Positions 27,307 through 35,803 of a DNA stretch of 52,852 bases are shown piece after piece. The DNA comes from Bacteroidetes bacterium 43-16 (GTDB taxonomy: Bacteria > Bacteroidota > Bacteroidia > Chitinophagales > Chitinophagaceae). Numbering within the stretch: the first letter of the stretch is position 1; every line of letters starts with the position of its first letter. The stretch covers positions 1 through 52,852 of the forward strand of contig MKTB01000027.1 of assembly GCA_001897525.1 (NCBI GenBank), written 5' to 3'. The notes under the pieces were generated by a model, which did no database searches, was not told where the DNA came from, and saw nothing but the letters and a program-made list of their open reading frames with translations. The position numbers and the translations under genes are program-made.

Positions 27307-27419
27307 ATACTTACTGAATTTTAAAATGATCTATCTGCACATGGAGCAGTAATGTTTTGCATTACAGGCTTTCCTGTTCAGGCCATTATTGAATTTTTTA
27401 AATATTTAGTCCGTTTAAT

Positions 27420-29603
27420 ATGCATTATAAAATTTTAGGAACCCTCAGCCTATTTACTTTACCCATCAGTATGTGGGCACAGGAAGGAGTAATGGATACG
27501 ATCCCGCAGGAACAATTGTCCGGCGTAACCGTGAACGCCCTCAGGGTGAGCCATAAAGCACCTTTTGCCTTTAGTGATCTCAGAAAAAAAGATATTGAAA
27601 AATTAAATGACGGGCGTGACCTGCCCTACCTGCTGGACCAGACTCCTTCTGTGCTGGTGAACTCCGATGCCGGTAATGGTGTAGGCTATACAGATATCCG
27701 GGTAAGGGGTACGGACAACAGCCGGATCAATCTTACGGTAAATGGAATCCCTGTCAATGATGCGGAATCGCAGGGTGTATTCTTTGTCAACTTCCCCGAC
27801 ATTGCTTCTACGACCAGCAGTATCCAGGTGCAGCGTGGTGTAGGTTCCAGTACCAATGGTTCCGGGGCTTTCGGTGCCTCAATCAATATCAGCAATATAG
27901 AACAGGAAGATGTAGCCAGTGCTACTTTGATCAACTCTGTGGGTTCTTTCGGTACTTTAAGACATACCCTGAATGCAGGCACAGGCCGATTGAACAATGG
28001 ATTTAATTTCGATCTGCGCCTTTCTAAAATTAAAAGTGACGGTTTCATAGAAAGAAGTGCTGCTGACATGAAGTCTTTCCAGTTCATCTCTGGCTGGACG
28101 AGTAAAAATGAGCAAACGAGTCTTAAATTCAACCTGTTCTCCGGTGTACAGAAAACCGGGCAGGCCTGGAATGGCGTTGCCGAGTCTATGCTGAACAGCA
28201 ACAGGCGCTTTAATGAATTAGGGATTAAAGAGGATGGCAGCTTTTATAAAGACCAGACGGATAATTACCAGCAGGATTACTACCAGCTCTTCTTAAATCA
28301 CCGCTTCAACGGTAACTGGAAATTGAATGCAGGCTTATTCCTGACCCGTGGAAAGGGCTATTATGATGAATACCGTATTGGTGAAAAATACCGCGATTAT
28401 GGCCTGGCCAACCCGGTAGTGGGTAATGATACCCTTACGAAAACTTCGCTTACGCGCCAGTTGTGGTTAGATAACTATTATTATGGTGGTATCTTCAATA
28501 TACAATATGCTAAAAACAAGACCATCCTCAACCTGGGTGGTGCGGTGACCCAATATGACGGGGAGCATTATGGCCGTGTCAACTGGGCCGCTAATGGCGG
28601 CATTCCGCAGGCCTACCAATGGTATAAACTGCCCGCACATAAAACAGATGCCAATGTGTACCTGAAAGCGGAACAGGAGCTGGCCGACAACCTATATGCT
28701 ACAGTAGATCTGCAAGTGAGATCGGTGAATTACCAGATCAATGGTTTCCGGAAAAACCAGGATGTGGTCCAGGACAACAATTTCCTGTTCTTCAATCCTA
28801 AGGTCGGCATCAGTTACCTGCACAAAAATCAAAAAATGTATGCCTCTTTTGCAATAGCCAACAAAGAGCCGAACCGGAATGATTTCGAAGCGGGCATTAA
28901 TGATAAGCCTAAAGCAGAACGCCTGTCTGATATCGAACTGGGCTATAGTTACCTGAAAAACGGTACTGAATTTGGTGCCAACCTGTATTATATGCATTAC
29001 AAAGATCAGCTGATCCTTACCGGCAAGATCAATGATGTGGGCGCTTATACCCGTGCGAATGTACCGGTAAGCTACCGTGCAGGCCTGGAATTAATGGCCC
29101 GCCACCGCTTCAGCAACTGGCTGAGTGCCCATGCCAATACTACTTTCTCTCAAAACAAGATCCAGTCCTTTACCGAATATATAGATGATTATGATAATGG
29201 CGGACAAGTAGAAATTGCGCATAAAAATACGGAAATTGCCCTCTCACCATCGGTGATCGCAGTGGCAGGACTGAGCGTAAATCCGTTTACCTTAAGCCGC
29301 GGTCATGACCTGAGTTTTACCCTGAACGGGAAATACATCAGCCGCCAGTACCTGGACAATACCTCAGATAAAAGCAGGAGCATCAATCCTTTTGCACTGG
29401 CCAATTTCAGCGTGATGTACCAGTCTGGCTTTGCAGCCTTAAAGGACCTTAAAGTGATCGCTTCGGTGAACAACCTGCTGGATAAAAAATATGAGAGTAA
29501 AGGTTATACCTTTAGCTATTATGAAGGAGGTCTGCAAACCTTTAATTATTACTTCCCGCAAGCCGGAAGAAACTATAATGTGACCCTGATCCTGGGCTTC
29601 TAA
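27420..29603 (+). CDS. TonB-dependent receptor, likely for thiamine
   Basis: 727 residues: a signal peptide (about 1-20, ending SMWAQ), a plug domain (about 35-165, with RVRGTDNSRINLTVNGIPVND and GSGAFGASINI), then a barrel ending GRNYNVTLILGF with C-terminal Phe. No STN or carboxypeptidase-like N-terminal domain is present, so it is of the BtuB/FecA size class. The TPP riboswitch in its leader makes it a candidate outer membrane thiamine (or thiamine-derivative) receptor, as for TPP-regulated TonB receptors described in Bacteroides. The inner-membrane carrier (PnuT-like) is not in the window. A terminator follows at 29623. Confidence 0.92.
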   Translation: MHYKILGTLSLFTLPISMWAQEGVMDTIPQEQLSGVTVNALRVSHKAPFAFSDLRKKDIEKLNDGRDLPYLLDQTPSVLVNSDAGNGVGYTDIRVRGTDNSRINLTVNGIPVNDAESQGVFFVNFPDIASTTSSIQVQRGVGSSTNGSGAFGASINISNIEQEDVASATLINSVGSFGTLRHTLNAGTGRLNNGFNFDLRLSKIKSDGFIERSAADMKSFQFISGWTSKNEQTSLKFNLFSGVQKTGQAWNGVAESMLNSNRRFNELGIKEDGSFYKDQTDNYQQDYYQLFLNHRFNGNWKLNAGLFLTRGKGYYDEYRIGEKYRDYGLANPVVGNDTLTKTSLTRQLWLDNYYYGGIFNIQYAKNKTILNLGGAVTQYDGEHYGRVNWAANGGIPQAYQWYKLPAHKTDANVYLKAEQELADNLYATVDLQVRSVNYQINGFRKNQDVVQDNNFLFFNPKVGISYLHKNQKMYASFAIANKEPNRNDFEAGINDKPKAERLSDIELGYSYLKNGTEFGANLYYMHYKDQLILTGKINDVGAYTRANVPVSYRAGLELMARHRFSNWLSAHANTTFSQNKIQSFTEYIDDYDNGGQVEIAHKNTEIALSPSVIAVAGLSVNPFTLSRGHDLSFTLNGKYISRQYLDNTSDKSRSINPFALANFSVMYQSGFAALKDLKVIASVNNLLDKKYESKGYTFSYYEGGLQTFNYYFPQAGRNYNVTLILGF

Positions 29604-29622
29604 ACCCGGGTGATCAATACAC

Positions 29623-29651
29623 AAAAGGAGCGGCCTGATGCCGCTCCTTTT
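29623..29651 (+). terminator. Terminator after the TonB-dependent receptor
   Basis: A perfect 12-bp stem AAAAGGAGCGGC (29623-29634... partner 29640-29651) with a 5-nt loop; the 3' arm ends in four T. Confidence 0.85.
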
Positions 29652-29717
29652 GCGTTAACGAACGTGATGTAAGGTATAGCATGTTTCGACTGGCTCAACA
29701 TGACACGTTCTTCATAT

Positions 29718-29741
29718 CACCCTGAGCCTGGTCGAAGGGTG
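29718..29741. repeat. CACCCTGAG/GTCGAAGGGTG intergenic repeat
   Basis: A 6-bp stem CACCCT/AGGGTG enclosing GAGCCTGGTCGA. This sequence type is widespread between bacterial genes. It lies between convergent genes beside palindrome copy 3. Confidence 0.45.
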
Positions 29742-29791
29742 TTTCCTTGCTGCTTCGACGGAACTCTGCAGGATACGATCGTCGCCGGATT

Positions 29792-29824
29792 AAACCTATA
29801 AGGTTTTTGAAACCTTATAGGTTT
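29792..29824. repeat. 33-bp palindromic repeat, copy 3
   Basis: Identical to copy 1, including spacer TTG. It lies 8 bp past the stop codon of the minus-strand ABC-F gene, at convergent gene ends. Confidence 0.9.
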
Positions 29825-29831
29825 TCAGGGA

Positions 29832-31421
29832 TTACGATAAAGTCATTACACCGCTCAGTCCGATATCTTCGAGGAAAGCAGCATCATGAGATACGACAAT
29901 GACCGTACCCTTATAGTCCCGGATCGCATGGGTGAGGATCAAAACATTTTGTATATCCAGGTTATTGGTCGGTTCATCGAGTACGATAAGGTCCGGTGCC
30001 TGCCTGCTCAGGCTAAGGCAGCATAATACCAGGCGCATACGTTCTCCTCCGCTGAGCACCGCGCAGGGCTTGTCCCAGGCTGCTTTCATAAACAGGAAAT
30101 GGGTCAGTTTATTCTTCAGCACTGCTTCTTCTAAAGCACTGTCATTATACTGTTGTAATTGTTCATATACGGTCAATGCATTATTGATCAGCGAATATTC
30201 CTGGTCTATGTAGACAGATTTAAAGCTATTGTGCTGTACCGATCCTGTTTCCGGCAGCTTAAGCCCGAGTATTATATTGATCAGGGTGGTCTTGCCGGAA
30301 CCGTTCCGGCCTTTAATACAAAGCCTTCCCCCGGAATGCAATTGCATTGTCAAGGGAGCTTCCCATAGCAATCTATTACCAATGGCAACATTGATTGCTT
30401 TGGCATCGAACAGGAGCTTTCCTTTATGAAAACCGGATTCATCAAAGCCCAGGCGCATTTTATCCAGGTCTGGAAGCGCAGCCCGCAATGCAGCCAACTC
30501 TTCCTTTATACCGCTTATTTTTTCTCCATGCACGGCTTTGGTTTTTGCGCTACTTTGTTCTGCATTATTGCGCAGCGTGTTCATCATGATCCTCGGTACG
30601 CCTGCCTTTTCCTGCTTCTTTTTGCCGCGGGCATCCAGCTTTTGCTGTCGCTCCAGGGTTTCGCGCTCTTTTTCTTTAGCCTTCCTCAGTTCTTTTTCCC
30701 TGCTCTGTACATCGTCCAGTAAGGCCGATTGTTCAATCGCTTTCTGGGCCACATAGAAATCATAATTGCCGCCATAGGTCTTCAGACCATCTTTAGACAG
30801 TTCCAATGTTGTATCCAGGAGATTGAGCAATTGCTTGTCGTGGCTGACCACGAGCATAGTGCCCCTATAGTTAGTTACGAAATGATATAAAATTTCCCTC
30901 GAGGCGGCATCCAGGTGATTACTCGGCTCGTCCAGCAATATAAACCCGGGCTGATGGATCATCATACCGGCCAGGAATACTTTGGTCTTTTGTCCGCCAC
31001 TAAGGGTACTCATTGATTGTTCCAGGTCAATACCCGGAAGTTCCCAATAAGCAAGGGCTTCATTGCAGCGCTCTTCAATGGTCCAGTCGTCCTGCAACAG
31101 TTCAAACTGTCTTTCACCAGTATCTCCTGCAAGTATGGCGTGCAATGCCGACAGTTTCCCGGCTACACCCAGCGCTGCACCTATGCTCAGGTGATTATAC
31201 TGGCCAAATAGTTGGGGTATATAATAAGGTTTTTCTACCCATTGTACCGTACCGGAAAGTGGCGATAGTTCGCCTGCAATCAGTTTCAGCAAAGTGGATT
31301 TACCGGAACCATTATTCCCGACCAAGGCCTGTTTACTATTTATTGTAAGGGAAAGGTTGATGTGTTCAAACAGCACATCTCTGTTGGGGTGCGCATAAGT
31401 CACCTGTTGTAGTAGCAACAT
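29832..31421 (-). CDS. ABC-F family ATPase
   Basis: 529 residues with two ABC domains and no membrane segment. Walker A motifs are GNNGSGKST (35-43) and GRNGSGKTT (near 370); signatures are LSGGQKTKVFLAG and LSGGERMRLVL; Walker B segments end LLDEPSNHLD and VLDEPTNNLD. A charged linker (about 230-310, rich in Lys/Glu and AREKE-type repeats) is the interdomain arm of ABC-F proteins, which act on the ribosome E site. Some members give antibiotic protection (Vga/Lsa type), others are housekeeping (Uup/EttA). Which applies cannot be decided by eye. It is monocistronic. Confidence 0.9.
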   Translation of the reverse strand: MLLLQQVTYAHPNRDVLFEHINLSLTINSKQALVGNNGSGKSTLLKLIAGELSPLSGTVQWVEKPYYIPQLFGQYNHLSIGAALGVAGKLSALHAILAGDTGERQFELLQDDWTIEERCNEALAYWELPGIDLEQSMSTLSGGQKTKVFLAGMMIHQPGFILLDEPSNHLDAASREILYHFVTNYRGTMLVVSHDKQLLNLLDTTLELSKDGLKTYGGNYDFYVAQKAIEQSALLDDVQSREKELRKAKEKERETLERQQKLDARGKKKQEKAGVPRIMMNTLRNNAEQSSAKTKAVHGEKISGIKEELAALRAALPDLDKMRLGFDESGFHKGKLLFDAKAINVAIGNRLLWEAPLTMQLHSGGRLCIKGRNGSGKTTLINIILGLKLPETGSVQHNSFKSVYIDQEYSLINNALTVYEQLQQYNDSALEEAVLKNKLTHFLFMKAAWDKPCAVLSGGERMRLVLCCLSLSRQAPDLIVLDEPTNNLDIQNVLILTHAIRDYKGTVIVVSHDAAFLEDIGLSGVMTLS

Positions 31422-31586
31422 ACGATTAATTCTTAAAAGATCAGCACAAAGCGGCTTCCATGAGAAGCGGCCATTTACAGTTCCGGATAAGAATCAATTC
31501 TACATGTATATAAATTTATGTGAGGGGTTTAATGCTTAAAAGCAAGGCAAAAATAGACAATTTAAATAAAAATCAAAAGCTAAAAT

Positions 31587-32816
31587 TTAATCTGCATAGA
31601 GTTCCATAGCTTTTTCCAAAGAGGTTGCACTGTCAAACAGGGCGACCAGTCTGCGGATCACATTTTCCACCAAAGCATCGGGACAACTGGCCCCGGAAGT
31701 GATCATAATCCGTACCTTCTGCTTAGCAGGCATATAATTATGGGTCGTAATCACTTTTTTCTCATGAAGGGAGAAGTGTTCTATGGTCTGCTCATCGATC
31801 AGGCAGGTTTCATTGTTGATGAAATAGGTAGGCAGTAGCTCTTCACACAATTCTACCAGGTGCGAGGTATTGCTGGAATTATAGCCCCCGATCACTAAGG
31901 CAATATCTGCTTGAGTACGCAACATTTCGGTCACGGCATTCTGGTTGTCATTTGTAGCATAGCAAAGCGTATCCCGGGTATCGGCAAACTGCAGCCTCAG
32001 CCCGGCTTCATCCAGGCCATAATGTTCTTTGATGGTTTGCTTCAGGAACTCAGCAATCCCTTGCGTATCGCTGGCCAGCATGGTAGTCTGGTTCACGACA
32101 CCGATCCTTTCCAGGTCTTTGACTACATCAAATCCTTCGGAGTATTGTCCTTTGAATTCTTCATAGAACTGCGCTGCAGGCGCTGCCCCGGTGATGTATT
32201 GTGCCAGGCGCTCTGTCTGCTTCATGTCTTTGACCACTATTGTGGGGGTCATAGCCTTGCTGTGCGAGAAGGTAGCGCGCGTTTCTTCATGATTTGGTTT
32301 ACCATGCACTACGATGGTATAGCCTTCTGTACCTATTTTCTCAGAACGGTTCCATACTTTTTCTACGAAGGGACAGGTGGTATTGTATAAGGCGGGCTGT
32401 ATGCCTTTATCCTTCAGTAATTGTTCGATCTCCAGGGTGGTACCGAATGCAGGAACGATAACAATGTCTTCACTGTTTAGCTCGTCCCAGGCGATCAGTT
32501 GATTGCCTTTGGTATCCATGATAAACTGCAGGCCTTCGGCAATGAGGTCGGCATTTACCTGTGGGTTATGGATCATTTCGCTTAATAAAAAGATCCGCTT
32601 ACCGGGATTATCATGAATAGCTTTGAATGCGATCTCAATAGCATTCTCCACCCCATAGCAAAAGCCGAAATGCCGGGCCAGGATAATCTCGATATGATCT
32701 AAAACGAGTGTGCTCGGGTTAAAATCTTTTTTCAGTTTATCCTGCTTCTTCCTGTGGGCTTTAATTGCTGTAATTATCGGGCTTCTGTAATGTACCGGTA
32801 CATCAAAGGTTTTCAT
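31587..32816 (-). CDS. ispH: 4-hydroxy-3-methylbut-2-enyl diphosphate reductase
   Basis: IspH, the last MEP-pathway enzyme, making IPP and DMAPP with a [4Fe-4S] cluster. The start at 32816 ([13 protein letters not shown]) is preferred to the ATG 42 bp upstream, which lies over the promoter. Cluster cysteines are in [24 protein letters not shown] and [15 protein letters not shown]. The protein has 409 residues against about 315 in E. coli, with an N-terminal extension of roughly 45 residues and internal insertions, as in other Bacteroidota. A consensus promoter ends just before the ATG. Confidence 0.95.
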   Translation of the reverse strand: MKTFDVPVHYRSPIITAIKAHRKKQDKLKKDFNPSTLVLDHIEIILARHFGFCYGVENAIEIAFKAIHDNPGKRIFLLSEMIHNPQVNADLIAEGLQFIMDTKGNQLIAWDELNSEDIVIVPAFGTTLEIEQLLKDKGIQPALYNTTCPFVEKVWNRSEKIGTEGYTIVVHGKPNHEETRATFSHSKAMTPTIVVKDMKQTERLAQYITGAAPAAQFYEEFKGQYSEGFDVVKDLERIGVVNQTTMLASDTQGIAEFLKQTIKEHYGLDEAGLRLQFADTRDTLCYATNDNQNAVTEMLRTQADIALVIGGYNSSNTSHLVELCEELLPTYFINNETCLIDEQTIEHFSLHEKKVITTHNYMPAKQKVRIMITSGASCPDALVENVIRRLVALFDSATSLEKAMELYAD

Positions 32817-32821
32817 ACCTG

Positions 32822-32852
32822 CAAAGATATTAATTAAAATACGCTGTGCAAA
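32822..32852 (-). promoter_or_regulatory. Consensus promoter for ispH
   Basis: On the minus strand TTTG (complement of 32849-32852), 19 nt, then TATCTTTG (complement of 32822-32829). The last G is six nucleotides from the A of the ATG, so the start of transcription should be at or next to the start codon. Confidence 0.75.
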
Positions 32853-32939
32853 TAACAAAGTTATTTGCTACGAAGACGTTAAAACCGCTCATAATCAATA
32901 CAGGCAAGGGTTTCACTTAACAAAAAAGTTTGCAATAAA

Positions 32940-32970
32940 TTTGGCTATGTTAAAATATCTCTTATTTTTG
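32940..32970 (+). promoter_or_regulatory. Consensus promoter for the HU gene
   Basis: TTTG (32940-32943), 19 nt, TATTTTTG (32963-32970). It lies about 43 bp before the HU ATG. Confidence 0.75.
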
Positions 32971-33012
32971 CTATACATAAATAATATTTCATCATTTAAA
33001 AACATAACCATT

Positions 33013-33297
33013 ATGAACAAAGCGGAATTAATTGACAAAATTTCCAAAGATGCCGGTATCACTAAAGTGCAGGCTAACGAAGCTTTAGATTCTTTCACTT
33101 CTGGTGTTATTGCGGCATTAAAAGGTGGAGATAAAGTGACTCTTGTAGGTTTCGGTACTTTCTCGGTATCTGAGCGTTCTGCCCGTAACGGCCGTAATCC
33201 TCAAACAGGAGCCGTGATTAAAATTAAAGCACGCAAAGTTCCTAAGTTTAAAGCTGGTAAAGAGTTTTCGACTAAAATCGGTGGCAAGAAAAAATAA
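33013..33297 (+). CDS. HU-family DNA-binding protein
   Basis: 94 residues from the ATG at 33013 ([15 protein letters not shown]); the longer frame from 32941 starts inside the promoter. Typical HU/IHF motifs are present: the helical N-terminus, then [22 protein letters not shown], the arm that wraps DNA, and the C-terminal FKAGKEF. It acts as a homodimeric nucleoid protein. It is highly conserved. A terminator follows, then the bTHX gene. Confidence 0.95.
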   Translation: MNKAELIDKISKDAGITKVQANEALDSFTSGVIAALKGGDKVTLVGFGTFSVSERSARNGRNPQTGAVIKIKARKVPKFKAGKEFSTKIGGKKK

Positions 33298-33318
33298 TTT
33301 CAACAATAAGCATTTAAT

Positions 33319-33354
33319 AAAAGTGGAATTTCCAGAAATTCCACTTTTATTTTT
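33319..33354 (+). terminator. Terminator after HU
   Basis: A 14-nt stem AAAAGTGGAATTTC (33319-33332) with its complement (33335-33348), then T-rich ATTTTTT. The bTHX -7 box begins at 33355, immediately behind it. Confidence 0.85.
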
Positions 33355-33362
33355 TAACTTTG
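33355..33362 (+). promoter_or_regulatory. -7 box candidate for bTHX
   Basis: TAACTTTG followed by CATCC, 34 bp before the bTHX ATG and directly after the HU terminator. A TTTCC at about 33329 could be the -33 region. Confidence 0.5.
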
Positions 33363-33396
33363 CATCCAATATTTAACCAACAAAATAATTTCAGCA

Positions 33397-33501
33397 ATGG
33401 GTAGAGGTGATAACCGCTCTAAGAAAGGAAAAATTACTACAGGTAGCTTTGGCGTATGTCGCCCTAAAAAAGCTAGAAATGCAAAAGCAAAAAGAGCTTA
33501 A
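33397..33501 (+). CDS. 30S ribosomal protein bTHX
   Basis: A 34-residue, very basic protein: start MGRGDNRSKKGKITTGSFGV, then CRPKKARNAKAKRA. The KKGKI..GSFG..RPKK pattern is the THX (bTHX, Thx) family, which sits in the 30S head of Thermus and is widespread in Bacteroidota. It is shorter than usual ORF cutoffs. It has its own -7 box and terminator, between the HU and PspC genes. Confidence 0.9.
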   Translation: MGRGDNRSKKGKITTGSFGVCRPKKARNAKAKRA

Positions 33502-33510
33502 ATTTTTCTT

Positions 33511-33554
33511 AAAAATCTTTCCTGATAACAAATTAAAAGGAAAGATTTTTTTAT
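33511..33554 (+). terminator. Terminator after bTHX
   Basis: A 12-bp stem AAAAATCTTTCC (33511-33522) with GGAAAGATTTTT (33539-33550), loop of 16, then TT. It ends 24 bp before the PspC gene and overlaps its promoter region. Confidence 0.75.
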
Positions 33555-33563
33555 TGAAATACG

Positions 33564-33571
33564 TAGCTTTG
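33564..33571 (+). promoter_or_regulatory. -7 box candidate for the PspC gene
   Basis: TAGCTTTG ends 6 nt before the ATG at 33578. Used as such, it would give a leaderless or nearly leaderless mRNA. No -33 match was found. Confidence 0.45.
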
Positions 33572-33577
33572 TAACTT

Positions 33578-33808
33578 ATGAGCCAACCATTAATTAAACT
33601 GAAAAGCTTTGTAGAGTACCAGGCCTTTGGTGTCTGTACTAAACTGGGAGAGAAAATGAATATTGCTTCTTCCAAGATTCGCTTGTGGTTTATTTATATC
33701 TCCTTCCTCACTTTAGGCTCTCCTATCATCGTCTACATGATCCTTGCTTTCTGGATGAACCTGAAAAGGTATATAGGTATGGGTAAAAGAAATCCTATAC
33801 AGGCTTAA
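33578..33808 (+). CDS. PspC-domain membrane protein
   Basis: 76 residues, a bare PspC domain: FGVCTKLGEKMNI, then SKIRLWFIYISFLTLGSPIIVYMILAFW, which is a reentrant/transmembrane hairpin (about 35-62), and a basic C-terminus. PspC domains act in envelope stress responses; single-domain forms are common in Bacteroidota and their function is unproven. It converges with the ClC gene, leaving 21 bp between them. Confidence 0.85.
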   Translation: MSQPLIKLKSFVEYQAFGVCTKLGEKMNIASSKIRLWFIYISFLTLGSPIIVYMILAFWMNLKRYIGMGKRNPIQA

Positions 33809-33829
33809 GCGCAACACGCGCTTCAGCTA

Positions 33830-35650
33830 CTAGAAATAATTCAAACTTTTATTGATCTCCTGGCGGTATTTACTGAAAATGGCATTTTTGGTAATAAAGC
33901 CTGCAAACTGTCCGTCCCTGTTGAGTACCGGTAAGGTCCGGATATTTTTCCGCTCCATTTGCTGGATCACTTCATAGATCGGTGTATCCAGGTAGACCAG
34001 TTCCAATGCAGGTTGTGCCAGGTCTTTCATCAGCACACTTGCTTCTTCCAGTTTATCTTTCAGCTTTACCACATCTTCCAGCAGCTGCTCACTAAAGACC
34101 AGCCCGGTAAATGTGCCATCTGCTTCCACTACGGCAAATATGTTCTTTTTAGCATCCAGGATCTTCGAAATATTGTCCGAGAGTTTACTCTCTGCAAGGA
34201 AAGCCATGTAATCGGTTTCCAGTAGCTGCCCTACATCTACTGCCGCAAGCAGGGTCCTGTCGCGGTCTTCAAGGCTCAGCAGGTTACCCTCTTTGGCCAG
34301 TGACTGGGTATAAATAGAATATTTATTGTGTCTCCTGTTGACGTAATAGGCAATAGCGGCACCGATCATCAGGGGTACCATCAGCTTATAGCCACCGGTG
34401 ATTTCTGCAATAAGGAAGATACCCGTCAGCGGTGCATGCATGACCCCACTGAGGCAGGCAGCCATACCTACTACGATGAAATTGGTCACATTAAGTTGTG
34501 TGCCTGCAAAGGTATTCAGCCCGTAGGCAAATACAAATCCTATAAAGCCACCCATGACCAGGCTGGGACCAAAGCTGCCGCCATTACCACCTGCCTGCAC
34601 GGTGACCAATGCTGCGATCGATTTACCGAAAAGGGTCAGCAAGGCAAATAAGAATACCGACCAGTCTGTATGGGCAAAATCTTTAAAGAAACTCACCTGC
34701 AGCATATAGCTGTAATTGCCGTTGAGCAGTTCCTGGATGGTAATGTATCCCTCTCCGTATAAAGCGGGAAATACAGCGATCAGAATACCGAGTACCAGCC
34801 CACCGACAATGACTTTGGTCCATTTGTTTTTAATGGAATGGAACAATGCGCCTACCCAGGTATTTAATTTGGTAAAGTAACTGCAGAAATAGCCGATACC
34901 TAAAGCCATCAGGATATAATAAGGCAGCGCATCAAAACGCCAGCCTTCTGCCACGAAGACAAAAAGGGGCTCCGGGCTCAGGAACTGGGAAACTACCGTG
35001 GCTACTGCTGAAGCGATGAGTAAGGGGATGAAGGCCGGGATGCTGAACTGCGGCAAAAGGAGTTCCAGGGCCAGTACCATACCTGCAATAGGACTGTTGA
35101 AAACGGAGGCGATACCTGCTGCGGCACCACAGGCCAGCAGTAAGGTGCGGTCCCTGTAGTTCAGCCCGAAGATTTTACTCGAATTGGAGCCGATAGCTGC
35201 ACCAGTAACCGCGATAGGGGCTTCAAGCCCTGCAGAGCCACCGAAACCTACGGTAAGGGCACTACTGATGATTTGTGAATAGGTATTATGAATGGGTATT
35301 TTACTTCCGGACTTGGAGATGCTGTAGATGAGTTGTGATAAGCCATGCTCAAACTTCGATTTCCGGATAAAGCCGGAGATATACACGACCGTAAGCAGGA
35401 TACCAATAGAGGGAAATATGAGCAAAATGTAATATTTCAGGCCCCAGTCTATACCTTGTATACTGTGCTCAATCGTATGGGTTAAGAGTTTCAGGAGTGC
35501 TCCGGCAAGGCCGCCCAGCAAACCGACAAATGCTGCTGCGATAATCAGGAAATTGGCCCCGCTGAGTTGCCGCTTACGCCATACATTTACTTTACGTAAG
35601 TGTACCATTGACCTGAGATACATATGTCTGAACCTACCACCTGCTTTCAT
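33830..35650 (-). CDS. ClC-family chloride channel/transporter with CBS domains
   Basis: 606 residues: a ClC membrane domain (about 30-445) followed by two CBS domains (about 455-600). The gating glutamate is present as Glu143 in GFGGSAGLEAPIAVTG, and the anion site GNGGSFGPSLVMGG is intact. The internal proton glutamate of E. coli ClC-ec1 (Glu203 in FIIEEMRPQF) aligns with Leu197 in LALELLLPQF, while the neighbouring Glu202 is kept as Glu196. That points to a channel, or altered H+ coupling. A consensus promoter lies upstream. Met10 and Met15 are alternative starts. Confidence 0.92.
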   Translation of the reverse strand: MKAGGRFRHMYLRSMVHLRKVNVWRKRQLSGANFLIIAAAFVGLLGGLAGALLKLLTHTIEHSIQGIDWGLKYYILLIFPSIGILLTVVYISGFIRKSKFEHGLSQLIYSISKSGSKIPIHNTYSQIISSALTVGFGGSAGLEAPIAVTGAAIGSNSSKIFGLNYRDRTLLLACGAAAGIASVFNSPIAGMVLALELLLPQFSIPAFIPLLIASAVATVVSQFLSPEPLFVFVAEGWRFDALPYYILMALGIGYFCSYFTKLNTWVGALFHSIKNKWTKVIVGGLVLGILIAVFPALYGEGYITIQELLNGNYSYMLQVSFFKDFAHTDWSVFLFALLTLFGKSIAALVTVQAGGNGGSFGPSLVMGGFIGFVFAYGLNTFAGTQLNVTNFIVVGMAACLSGVMHAPLTGIFLIAEITGGYKLMVPLMIGAAIAYYVNRRHNKYSIYTQSLAKEGNLLSLEDRDRTLLAAVDVGQLLETDYMAFLAESKLSDNISKILDAKKNIFAVVEADGTFTGLVFSEQLLEDVVKLKDKLEEASVLMKDLAQPALELVYLDTPIYEVIQQMERKNIRTLPVLNRDGQFAGFITKNAIFSKYRQEINKSLNYF

Positions 35651-35683
35651 AATTATGTCGTTTCCCGCTGTAACAAATTAAAG

Positions 35684-35713
35684 CAAAAATAGTTCAAATC
35701 GACAATTTACCAA
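35684..35713 (-). promoter_or_regulatory. Consensus promoter for the ClC gene
   Basis: On the minus strand TTG (complement of 35711-35713), 19 nt, TATTTTTG (complement of 35684-35691). It lies 33 bp before the start codon. Confidence 0.65.
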
Positions 35714-35803
35714 TTCCTTAGGGATTTTGCCTGTTTCCGGTTGCACAAAATGTGCTATTTTCGCGCATCCTTTTAGCGTTAACTTATTACACGATACTCA
35801 AGC

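Noticed and set aside
29718-29741. Hairpin CACCCT/AGGGTG as a terminator
   Set aside because: The stem is only 6 bp, with no T run; a proper terminator already lies at 29623-29651.
31911-32390. A 159-residue open frame antisense to ispH
   Set aside because: Shadow of a conserved gene, no family features.
32817-32858. Longer IspH start at 32858
   Set aside because: The region contains the promoter -7 and -33 boxes, and the added residues have no family match.
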